Shown here: positions 1 to 5,663 of the stretch, one piece after another
Layout of the letters: every line of letters starts with the position of its first letter
Numbering within the stretch: position 1 is the stretch's first letter
Source of the DNA: Thermohalobaculum sp035512995
GTDB lineage: Bacteria; Pseudomonadota; Alphaproteobacteria; Rhodobacterales; Rhodobacteraceae
DNA length: 8,927 nucleotides
Assembly (NCBI GenBank): GCA_035512995.1
Contig: DATKCY010000291.1
Location: 1-8,927, forward strand
Direction: 5' to 3'
The notes under the pieces: model-generated
The model's database searches: none
What the model was told of the DNA's origin: nothing
The model's input: the letters and a program-made list of their open reading frames with translations, nothing else
Program-made: the position numbers and the translations under genes

Positions 1-158
1 ATCGTCCAGAGCGACGGCATCATGCCGGGCGCGGTCTTCGACAGCGACGACCAGAGCAGGATGCCCATCATCGCGAAGATGCCCCACATGACGATGCGGC
101 CGATCACGCGGTTCACGCGGTCGACCCAGCGGACATAGGCCTTGACGATCTCAGGCAT
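1..158 (-). CDS. TRAP transporter small permease (DctQ-type), N-terminal fragment
   Basis: Reading the minus strand from an ATG at 158-156 gives 52 codons open to the window edge, so the 3' part of the gene is missing. The peptide begins MPEIVKAYVRWVDRVNR, then has one clear hydrophobic helix at about residues 18-39 (core IVMWGIFAMMGILLW), followed by SSLSKT and P-S-L-W-T. A W-V-D-x-x-N-R-x-x-G-R lead, a first helix containing MGILLW, and a following S-x-S-K/R-T...W-T segment are typical of the four-helix DctQ small subunit of TRAP transporters. In these systems DctQ pairs with the large DctM permease and a periplasmic DctP binding protein to import carboxylates by sodium symport. Partners would lie to the left, outside the window. 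No convincing Shine-Dalgarno precedes the ATG. The gene is divergent from the lipid-transport operon. The family call is from recalled pattern, and the substrate cannot be told. Confidence 0.72.
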   Translation of the reverse strand, partial: MPEIVKAYVRWVDRVNRVIGRIVMWGIFAMMGILLWSSLSKTAPGMMPSLWT

Positions 159-240
159 GCGCGGCCGGGGCCGGCGGGGGAGAGGCGGCGCTGGCGTCGC
201 GGGGTCGTCGCATCGGGTCTCCGGGGGCCGGTCGCCCCAC

Positions 241-268
241 ACCATTCCAGAATGCCGCGGGCAGTCAA
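241..268 (-). promoter_or_regulatory. Candidate promoter for the TRAP gene
   Basis: On the minus strand a TTGACT box (plus-strand bases 263-268) matches the sigma70 -35 consensus at five of six bases. After a 16-base spacer comes AATGGT (plus-strand 241-246), which matches the -10 consensus at only three of six. Transcription would start near base 234 and leave a leader of about 75 bases before the ATG at 158. The -35 is good and the -10 is poor, so this is a suggestion only. Confidence 0.25.
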
Positions 269-269
269 G

Positions 270-292
270 CGGTCGGTCGCGGTCGGTCGCGG
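270..292. repeat. Tandem decamer CGGTCGGTCG, two full copies
   Basis: The decamer occurs at 270-279 and again at 280-289, followed by three more bases of a third unit (CGG). Each decamer itself contains an internal CGGT/CGGT repeat. It lies directly beside the candidate -35 box of the TRAP promoter. It could be an operator-like site or simple slippage-derived sequence; nothing in the window decides which. Confidence 0.6.
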
Positions 293-324
293 CCACTGCC
301 GGTCGCCGCCCGCCGCTTGGCCTG

Positions 325-359
325 CCCTCTCCCCCGGCCCCTCTCCCAAGGGAGAGGGG
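325..359. repeat. REP-like palindromic element
   Basis: Bases 338-347 (CCCCTCTCCC) and 350-359 (GGGAGAGGGG) are a perfect 10-base inverted repeat around AA. A direct copy of CCCTCTCCC precedes it at 325-333. This arrangement is a very common dispersed intergenic element in GC-rich proteobacteria. It is recognisable because its forward-strand frames translate to peptides such as LSPGPSPKGEG. The stem could also act as a bidirectional transcription block between the divergent genes, but no T-tract follows. The element class is from memory of such peptides in draft annotations. Confidence 0.65.
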
Positions 360-423
360 AGCGCGGGCGGCGGGGCCGGGCCCTTCGTCTCTCTGCCGGA
401 AGGGGCCGGGTCGGTGGGCGCGC

Positions 424-451
424 TTGCCCTTGCCCCGGCCGCCTGTATCTT
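424..451 (+). promoter_or_regulatory. Candidate promoter for the lipid-transport operon
   Basis: TTGCCC (424-429) and TATCTT (446-451), 16 bases apart, each match the sigma70 consensus at four of six positions. They sit just before the first gene of the operon. Transcription would start near 458 and give a leader of about 18 bases, just enough to hold the GAGGA at 468-472 ahead of the ATG at 476. The position is sensible, but the boxes are weak and a match of this quality is expected by chance. Confidence 0.33.
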
Positions 452-475
452 CTGGGGTCCAGCGGGCGAGGACGG

Positions 476-1597
476 ATGGACGGGACCACGATCGAGATCG
501 AGCGGACGGAGGGCGGGACGGTGGTGCGCCCGGCCGGCCGGCTCGTGCTCGCGGCGCTGGCGGTGGCCGAGCGGCGGCTGGCAGAGGTTCAGGGCGCGGG
601 GCCGGTCGTCATCGACCTCGAACGGACCGAGGCGCTGGACACCGGCGGCGCGTGGCTGCTGCTCTCGCTCGAGAAGCGGCTCGGCGCCGAGGGCACGGGC
701 GTCGAGATCCGGGGCGCCTCGCCCGACCAGCAGGCGCTGATCGAGACGGTCAGGCGCAGCCTGCCGGCCGAGCGCGGCTCCGAGGCGCCGCCGGGGGGCC
801 TGGTCGCCTGGCTCGCCGACGTCGGGCGGCGGGTCTCGGCCGGCGCGCTGCTCTTCGTCGAGCTGCTGTCGTTCTTCGGGCTGGTGCTCGCGCGGCTCGC
901 GGGCACCATCGTCCGGCCCTGGCGGCTCAGGCTCACATCGCTCGTCTACCACTGCCAGGAGGTCGGCCTGAACGCGGTGCCGATCGTCGCGCTGATGGCG
1001 TTCCTGATCGGGCTCGTGCTCGCCTTCCAGGGGGCGATGCAGCTCCGCCAGTTCGGCGCCGAGATCTTCGTCGTCGACCTGCTCGCGATCTCGGTCTTGC
1101 GCGAGCTCGGCATCCTGCTGACCGCGATCATCGTCGCCGGGCGCTCGGGCTCCGCCTTCACCGCCTCGATCGGCTCGATGAAGATGCGCGAGGAGATCGA
1201 CGCGATGGGCACGCTCGGCCTCGACTGGGCCGAGGTGCTGGTGCTGCCGCGCGTCCTCGCGCTCGTGATCATGCTGCCGATCCTCGGCTTCATCGCCGAC
1301 GTCGCGGGGCTCACGGGCGGCGCGCTGATGGCCTGGCTCGACCTCGGCATCTCGCCGGCGCTGTTCATCGCCCGGCTCTGGGAGTTCACCGACGTCTGGC
1401 ACTTCGCGATCGGCATGATCAAGGCGCCGTTCTTCGCGCTGATCATCGGCGTCATCGGCTGCTTCATGGGCATGAAGGTGGGGGGAAGCGCCGAATCGGT
1501 CGGCCAGCACACCACCGCCTCGGTCGTCGCCGCGATCTTCAGCGTGATCGTCTGCGACGCCATCTTCTCGATCTTCTTCGCGGAGATCGGCGTTTGA
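476..1597 (+). CDS. mlaE: STAS-MlaE fusion: permease of an MCE lipid-transport ABC system
   Basis: The 373-residue product is the inner-membrane permease of a phospholipid-type (Mla) ABC transporter. Residues 1-95 form a STAS domain: V-V-I-D-L at 44-48 leads into LDTGGAW at 54-60, the position of the D-S/T-G motif seen in MlaB and anti-anti-sigma factors. From about 124 to the end is an MlaE permease: an amphipathic helix (124-145), then roughly five membrane helices, with the family hallmark REL-G-I-L-L-T at 209-216, AGRSGSAF at 221-228 and M-K-M-R-E-E-I-D-A-M at 235-244. Separate MlaE proteins are about 260 residues, so the extra N-terminus is the fused MlaB-like regulator. I chose the ATG at 476 because GAGGA (468-472) precedes it and the STAS domain begins there. 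The same frame stays open back to 317 but crosses a palindromic repeat. The gene overlaps the ATPase gene by four bases. Family call firm; substrate inferred. Confidence 0.92.
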   Translation: MDGTTIEIERTEGGTVVRPAGRLVLAALAVAERRLAEVQGAGPVVIDLERTEALDTGGAWLLLSLEKRLGAEGTGVEIRGASPDQQALIETVRRSLPAERGSEAPPGGLVAWLADVGRRVSAGALLFVELLSFFGLVLARLAGTIVRPWRLRLTSLVYHCQEVGLNAVPIVALMAFLIGLVLAFQGAMQLRQFGAEIFVVDLLAISVLRELGILLTAIIVAGRSGSAFTASIGSMKMREEIDAMGTLGLDWAEVLVLPRVLALVIMLPILGFIADVAGLTGGALMAWLDLGISPALFIARLWEFTDVWHFAIGMIKAPFFALIIGVIGCFMGMKVGGSAESVGQHTTASVVAAIFSVIVCDAIFSIFFAEIGV

Positions 1598-2364
1598 GCG
1601 CGCGCGAGACGGTGATCGAGGTGCGCGGGCTGAGGACCCAGTTCGGCAGCACGGTGGTGCACGAGGGCCTCGACCTCGACGTCCACCGCGGCGAGGTGCT
1701 GGGCATCGTCGGCGGCTCGGGCACGGGCAAGTCGGTGCTCTTGCGCGCGATCGTCGGCCTGATCCGGCCGTCGGCGGGCGAGATCCGGGTCCTCGGCACC
1801 GACGTCGTCAGCGCGCCGGAGGCCGAGCGGCGCCGGCTCGAGCGCCGCTGGGGCGTGCTGTTCCAGGACGGCGCCCTGTTCTCGGCGCTGACGGTCCGGC
1901 AGAACGTCGAGGCGCCGATGCGCGAGCACCTGCGGCTGCCGGCGGACCTGATGCGCCAGCTTGCCGAGCTCAAGGTCGCGATGGTCGGGCTGCCGCCCAG
2001 CGCCTGCGGCAAGTTCCCCTCCGAGCTGTCGGGGGGCATGAGAAAGCGCGCGGGCCTGGCGCGGGCGCTCGCGCTCGACCCCGAGATCGTGTTCCTCGAC
2101 GAGCCGACGGCGGGGCTCGACCCGATCGGCGCCGCGGCGTTCGACGACCTGATCCGCCAGCTCCAGCAGTCGCTGGGGCTGACCGTGTTCCTGGTGACCC
2201 ACGACCTCGACACGCTGCACGCGGCCTGCGACCGCATCGCCGTGCTCGCGGAAAAGAAGGTCTTGGTCACGGGCACGCTGGCTGAAATGATGCAGGTCGA
2301 CCATCCGTGGGTGCACGAGTACTTCCACGGGCCGCGGGCGCGGGCGCTCGCCGCGACGGGCTGA
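1594..2364 (+). CDS. mlaF: MlaF-type ATPase of the MCE transporter
   Basis: This 256-residue cytoplasmic ABC ATPase powers the MlaE permease encoded just upstream. All catalytic elements are intact: Walker A GGSGTGKS at 40-47, Q-loop FQDGALF at 90-96, signature LSGGM at 145-149, Walker B IVFLDEP at 165-171, and the H-loop histidine in VTHD at 201-204. The FQ-D-G-A-L-F Q-loop and LSGGMRKR-A-G-L-A-R-A are typical of the MlaF/MKL subfamily that serves MCE systems. The start is taken as TTG at 1594, whose last two bases overlap the permease stop codon (TTGA), with GGAG at 1582-1585 eight bases upstream. A GTG at 1612 is an alternative that would lose six residues without touching a domain. The overlap implies translational coupling and about equal output of the two subunits. 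Confidence 0.92.
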   Translation: MSARETVIEVRGLRTQFGSTVVHEGLDLDVHRGEVLGIVGGSGTGKSVLLRAIVGLIRPSAGEIRVLGTDVVSAPEAERRRLERRWGVLFQDGALFSALTVRQNVEAPMREHLRLPADLMRQLAELKVAMVGLPPSACGKFPSELSGGMRKRAGLARALALDPEIVFLDEPTAGLDPIGAAAFDDLIRQLQQSLGLTVFLVTHDLDTLHAACDRIAVLAEKKVLVTGTLAEMMQVDHPWVHEYFHGPRARALAATG

Positions 2365-2392
2365 GGGGCGGAGCGGGACCGAAGCAGGGGTC

Positions 2393-4891
2393 ATGGAAAC
2401 ACGCGCGAACTACGTCCTGATCGGCGCCTTCACGCTGGCCGGCATCCTGGCCGCCCTCGGCTTCTTCCTGTGGCTCGCCAAGGTCGAGGTCGACCGGCAG
2501 TACGCCTATTACGTGACGCTGCTCGAGGACGTGACCGGCCTCGGGCAGGCCGGCGACGTGCGCTACAACGGCCTGCTCGTCGGCCGGGTCGTGAGCCTCG
2601 ACCTCGACGAGGAGGACCCGAGCAAGGTCCGCGTGCGGATGGAGCTCGACGCCGACACCCCGGTCAAGACCGACACGACCGCGACGCTCGAGTACTGGGG
2701 CGTGACCGGGGTCACCTACATCTCGCTCTCGGGCGGGAGCCCCGACGCGCCGCTGCTGATCGAGGCCTCCGACCAGCCGGTGCCGGTCATCGCGTCGGCG
2801 CCCTCGGCGATCCAGAGCATCTTCGAGGGCGGGCCCGAGCTCATGCAGCGCGCGGTCGACCTGCTCGAGAACGTCAACAGCTTCGTGACGCCCGCGAACC
2901 GCGACGCCGTCGGCAACGTGCTCGCCAACCTCGAGAGCGCGACCGCCGAGCTCGACACCGTGCTCGGCGACGTCTCGGGCCTGACCGGCGACCTCTCGAC
3001 CGCGGCGGGCGAGCTGACGACCTTCACCGGCGTGCTCGAGGACGTGGCCGCGACCGCCGAGACGACGATGACCACCGCCAACACGACGCTCGAGACCGCC
3101 GACGAGACGCTGGCGACGGCGACCGGCGCGATCCGGCGCGCCGAGGCGACGATCGACAACGCGACCGCGGCGCTGGCCGAGGCCGAGCAGACCTTCGCCT
3201 CGGTCGACCGGCTGCTGACCGAGCGGGTGCCGGGCGTCATCGACCAGTTCGGCGCGACCGCCGGCGCCGCCGAGCAGGCGATCACGACGCTCGGCGGGCG
3301 GGCCGACGAGGTGGCGGGGCGGCTGACCCGCATCGGCGACCTCGCCGCCGCCCGGCTCGAGCAGGCCGAGGGGATGCTGGCGGGCCTCGAGGGCACGCTG
3401 GAGCAGGCCGGCGCGACGATGCGCGCGGTCGAGGACGTCTCGACCAGCGTCGACACCCTGGTCGCGGGCGAGGGCACGGCGCTCGTCGCCGACCTCAGGA
3501 CCACGCTCGCCGCGGCGAGCGGCACGATCGAGACCGCGACCGCGACGCTCGGCGAGGCGCGCCAGACCTTCGCCAGCGCCAACACGATCATGACCGAGCG
3601 CGTGCCGGGCCTGCTCGACTCGGTCGAGGCGACGGCAGGCAGCGTGCAGGGCATCGCCGAGGACGCCGGCGCCTTCACCGAGCGGCTGGGGCCGCTGGCG
3701 GACGCGGCCACCGCGCGGCTGGGCGAAGCGCAGTCGGTCATCGCCGGCGCCGACACGGCGCTCGCCCAGGCGACGGAGACGATGGACGCGGTCGAGGGCA
3801 CGTCGCGGAGCGTGACCACGCTGGTCGAGGGGGAGGGGGCCGAGGCCGTCGCCAACCTCAACAGCGCGCTTGGGCGGGCGGACGCGGCGCTCGAGAGCGC
3901 GACCGGCGCGCTCGGCCAGGCCGAGCAGACGTTCGCCACGGCCAACCGCGTCATGAACGAGCAGGTGCCGGGACTGGTCGAGCAGGCGGACGGAACGCTG
4001 GCCGCCGTGGAGCGCGTGGTGACCGATGTCGGCGGGCAGGCCGGCGCGGTCGTCGACGACCTCGGCCAGGTGGCCGAGGCGCTGACGGCGCGGCTGGCCC
4101 AGGCGGAGACGACGCTGACCCAGCTCGGCGTCACGCTGACCCAGGCGCGCAGCACGCTCGGCTCGATCCAGTCGACGTCCGAGAGCGTCGGCACGCTGGT
4201 CGAGGAGGACGTGGACGCGCTGTTCGCGGACGCGCGCGAGACCATGACGGCCGCCCGCGGGGCCGTCACCGCGGCGAGCGCCGCGATCGAGCGGGACCTG
4301 CCGGCGCTGCTGGCCGACGTGCGCGCCACCACGTCCACGATCAACGGCCTCGTGACCGAGGCGAGCCCAGACGTGCTGGTCTTCCTCGAGCAGCTCGAGG
4401 GACTCGGGCTGACCGCCGAGACCACGCTCGCGACCGCCACGAACACCTTCGCCAACGCCAACACCACGCTCGCCGCCATGACCTCCACGATGGAGACGGC
4501 CGAGGGCGCGCTCGCGGCGGCCGAGGGGACGTTCACGAGCACGAACGCGCTGATGGACGAGGATATCGGCGCGATCCTCGGCGACGTCCGCGAGACCATC
4601 GGCGCGCTCAGCGAGGGGCTGGTGCCGGTGGCGGGCGACCTGCCGGCGATCACGGGCGAGCTCCGCGACACGATGGCGAGCACGGCGGACTTCATCGAGA
4701 CGATGAACACGACGGTCGGCGAGAACGCGCCGCAGCTCGCCGAGTTCATGAAGGGCGGGCTGCCCGAGCTGCTGCGCTTCGTGCAGGAGGCGCGGAAGCT
4801 CGTCTCGAACCTCGAGCGGCTGACCGCGAAGATCGAGCGCGACCCGGCGCGCTTCTTCCTCGGCACCCAGTCGCCGGAATTCAGGAGATGA
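2393..4891 (+). CDS. mlaD: MlaD-type MCE protein with very long repetitive helical tail
   Basis: This 832-residue protein is the substrate-binding, channel-forming part of the MCE transporter. It has one N-terminal membrane anchor (about 7-30), then a single MCE domain (about 37-120) with VTGLGQAGDVRYNGLLVGRV-type spacing at 47-66 and the pore-loop strand G-V-T-G-V-T-Y-I-S-L at 103-112. MlaD of E. coli has only about 183 residues. Here roughly 700 more follow, rich in Ala, Thr and Glu and predicted helical. They include heptad runs at 221-276 and 674-722 and a repeated module of about 111-125 residues (see repeats). The last part, F-V-Q-E-A-R-K-L ending in D-P-A-R-F-F-L-G, resembles the conserved C-terminus of alphaproteobacterial MCE proteins, so the gene looks complete. 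By analogy with PqiB and Mce1 the tail may form a periplasmic tube. The ATG at 2393 follows AGGGG closely and starts the recognisable METRANYVLIGAF lead. Confidence 0.9.
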   Translation: METRANYVLIGAFTLAGILAALGFFLWLAKVEVDRQYAYYVTLLEDVTGLGQAGDVRYNGLLVGRVVSLDLDEEDPSKVRVRMELDADTPVKTDTTATLEYWGVTGVTYISLSGGSPDAPLLIEASDQPVPVIASAPSAIQSIFEGGPELMQRAVDLLENVNSFVTPANRDAVGNVLANLESATAELDTVLGDVSGLTGDLSTAAGELTTFTGVLEDVAATAETTMTTANTTLETADETLATATGAIRRAEATIDNATAALAEAEQTFASVDRLLTERVPGVIDQFGATAGAAEQAITTLGGRADEVAGRLTRIGDLAAARLEQAEGMLAGLEGTLEQAGATMRAVEDVSTSVDTLVAGEGTALVADLRTTLAAASGTIETATATLGEARQTFASANTIMTERVPGLLDSVEATAGSVQGIAEDAGAFTERLGPLADAATARLGEAQSVIAGADTALAQATETMDAVEGTSRSVTTLVEGEGAEAVANLNSALGRADAALESATGALGQAEQTFATANRVMNEQVPGLVEQADGTLAAVERVVTDVGGQAGAVVDDLGQVAEALTARLAQAETTLTQLGVTLTQARSTLGSIQSTSESVGTLVEEDVDALFADARETMTAARGAVTAASAAIERDLPALLADVRATTSTINGLVTEASPDVLVFLEQLEGLGLTAETTLATATNTFANANTTLAAMTSTMETAEGALAAAEGTFTSTNALMDEDIGAILGDVRETIGALSEGLVPVAGDLPAITGELRDTMASTADFIETMNTTVGENAPQLAEFMKGGLPELLRFVQEARKLVSNLERLTAKIERDPARFFLGTQSPEFRR
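3182..3556 (+). repeat. MCE-tail repeat module, copy 1 (residues 264-388)
   Basis: This module opens with A-E-Q-T-F-A-S then TERVPG (P280). It later carries VDTLVAGEG at 353-361 and closes just before the next A-x-Q-T-F motif. It encodes 125 residues. The same landmarks recur in the same order in copies 2 and 3, which indicates tandem duplication within the gene. Confidence 0.75.
3557..3919 (+). repeat. MCE-tail repeat module, copy 2 (residues 389-509)
   Basis: It opens with A-R-Q-T-F-A-S, then TERVPG (P405), with VTTLVEGEG at 474-482. It encodes 121 residues. It is the copy closest in sequence to copy 1: both share QTFAS and TERVPG at equal spacing, and an A-A-R-L/T-A-R-L core followed by A-V-E-x-x-S-x-S-V-x-T-L-V. 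Confidence 0.75.
3920..4252 (+). repeat. MCE-tail repeat module, copy 3 (residues 510-620)
   Basis: It opens with A-E-Q-T-F-A-T, then NEQVPG (P526), with VGTLVEED at 599-606. It encodes 111 residues before the start of the next degenerate copy. It keeps the order of landmarks of copies 1 and 2 but has diverged more in its second half, where a shift of a few residues is needed to align it. Confidence 0.68.
4253..4519 (+). repeat. MCE-tail repeat module, degenerate copy 4 (residues 621-709)
   Basis: A-R-G-A-V-T-A-A-S leads to ERDLPALL with proline 637, exactly 16 residues from the module start as in the other copies. The TLV-E landmark is absent. The second half is replaced by a regular heptad run (674-722). 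The next A-E-G-T-F motif starts at residue 710, where the proline position is occupied by Gly726, so a fifth decayed copy may begin there. Confidence 0.5.
4883..4887 (+). promoter_or_regulatory. Shine-Dalgarno that decides the lipoprotein start
   Basis: AGGAG lies inside the last codons of the MCE gene. It touches the ATG at 4888 but is six bases from the ATG at 4894. The normal spacing favours 4894; the first ATG would add only Met-Thr. Confidence 0.7.
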
Positions 4892-4893
4892 CC

Positions 4894-5616
4894 ATGCCGC
4901 GCCGTCTAATCGCAGCCCTCGCGCTCGGCCTTGGCCTGGCCGGCTGCACGCCCGTCTCGCAGTTCATGGCGCTCGGCGATCGGGTCGAGGCCGTGACCGA
5001 GCCGATCGCGCTCTACGTGCTGACGCCGAAGAGCACGTTCGACCCGGGCCTGCCCGAGGTGCGCCGCCAGCTCGTGATCGAGGAGCCGATCGCGGCGAGC
5101 CACCTTGACACCGACCGGATCGCGGTCAAGCCCGGACCCTACCGGGTCGAGTACTTCCCCGAGGTGCGCTGGGCCGACCGGGCGCCGCTGCTGGTGCGGC
5201 GGCTGCTGGTCGAGAGCTTCGAGAACACGAGGAAGGTCGCCTCGGTCAGCGCGCAGCGGATCGGGCTCGCCTCCGACTTCCTGCTGTTCACCGACCTGCG
5301 CGAGTTCCAGGCGGCGACGCCGCCGGCCGAGGGCGACCCGGTGCTGGTCAACGTCCAGCTCAACCTCAAGATCGTCGAGGAGCAGGCGGGGCTGATCATC
5401 GCCTCGGCGAACTTCGGCGAGGTGGTGGCGGCGGAAAGCGAGGATCCCGCCACGGTCGTCGTTGCGTTCGACCAGGCGCTGGGCACGGTGCTCAAGGACA
5501 GCGTCGAGTGGGCGGTCCGGACCATCGCCGGGTGGTCGCCCGAGGACGGGCCGCTGCCGCTCGGCGGCGAGACGCTGGTGCCGTTGCCGGACGCCCCGGC
5601 CGCGCTGTCCGGCTGA
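4894..5616 (+). CDS. PqiC-type ABC transport auxiliary lipoprotein
   Basis: This 240-residue exported lipoprotein is the last gene of the MCE operon. A short basic start (MPRR), a hydrophobic stretch and the lipobox LAGC give acylated Cys18, followed by Thr, so it should be sorted to the outer membrane. The mature part matches the pattern of the ABC_trans_aux (PqiC/YmbA) family: A-L-Y-V-L-T-P near 39-45, L-V-I-E-E-P, the stretch D-R-I-A-V followed by Y-F-P-E-V-R-W-A-D-R, then L-V-R-R-L-L-V-E-S-F, and F-L-L-F-T-D-L-R-E-F in the second half. In the Pqi system PqiC forms a ring at the outer membrane that meets the end of the MCE tube. The gene starts two bases after the MCE stop codon and is surely cotranscribed. 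It takes the place a shuttle gene such as mlaC would hold in a classic Mla operon. The family call is from recalled consensus. Confidence 0.85.
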   Translation: MPRRLIAALALGLGLAGCTPVSQFMALGDRVEAVTEPIALYVLTPKSTFDPGLPEVRRQLVIEEPIAASHLDTDRIAVKPGPYRVEYFPEVRWADRAPLLVRRLLVESFENTRKVASVSAQRIGLASDFLLFTDLREFQAATPPAEGDPVLVNVQLNLKIVEEQAGLIIASANFGEVVAAESEDPATVVVAFDQALGTVLKDSVEWAVRTIAGWSPEDGPLPLGGETLVPLPDAPAALSG

Positions 5617-5624
5617 GAGGAGAG

Positions 5625-5642
5625 GGCGGGCCGGGACCCGCC
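5625..5642 (+). terminator. Intercistronic GC hairpin after the lipid-transport operon
   Basis: GGCGGG (5625-5630) and CCCGCC (5637-5642) form a perfect six-pair stem with a six-base loop, eight bases past the lipoprotein stop codon. No T-tract follows, so it is a weak or Rho-assisted terminator at best, or an RNA-stabilising stem. Its position between two functionally unrelated gene sets is suggestive. Confidence 0.33.
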
Positions 5643-5663
5643 GATGCGACGAGGGAGACGCCG

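Larger units (their letters stand above)
159..475. other. Divergent intergenic region
   Basis: This stretch of about 317 bases separates the leftward TRAP gene from the rightward lipid-transport operon, so it must hold both promoters unless one gene is read from further away. It contains a tandem decamer (270-292), a palindromic REP-like element (325-359) and one weak sigma70-like candidate in each direction, listed separately. Open frames cross it, including an upstream in-frame extension of the permease back to 317. That extension translates the palindrome into a low-complexity Pro/Gly/Arg peptide and shows no family resemblance, so I treat the region as noncoding. Confidence 0.7.

Noticed and set aside
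270..359. A CRISPR array or an IS end
   Set aside because: There are only two adjacent decamers and one palindrome, with no regular spacers, no target-site duplication and no transposase or cas gene.
317..475. A longer N-terminus for the permease starting at 317
   Set aside because: The extra 53 residues translate the palindromic repeat and a candidate promoter, show no family resemblance, and lie before a suitable ribosome site and the start of the STAS domain.
3035..4570. The repeated region as a phage tail, adhesin or methyl-accepting chemotaxis protein
   Set aside because: The repetitive Ala/Thr/Glu helices look superficially similar, but an MCE domain, N-terminal anchor, matching C-terminus and ABC partners in the same operon identify a lipid-transport protein.
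2716..4866. A long Ser/Ala/Val-rich minus-strand frame opposite the MCE gene
   Set aside because: It is complementary to the repetitive Ala/Thr/Glu-rich helical tail; its low complexity simply mirrors that bias, and the sense strand has a domain, an anchor and operon context.
2470..4887. A long plus-strand Arg/Gly/Asp-rich extension in front of the lipoprotein frame
   Set aside because: It is the +1 shadow of the MCE gene that happens to be open into the lipoprotein frame. The signal peptide with lipobox and the ribosome site place the true start at 4894.
4906..5103. A short minus-strand frame inside the lipoprotein gene
   Set aside because: It lies wholly opposite the signal peptide and start of a well-supported lipoprotein and has no ribosome site or motif of its own.
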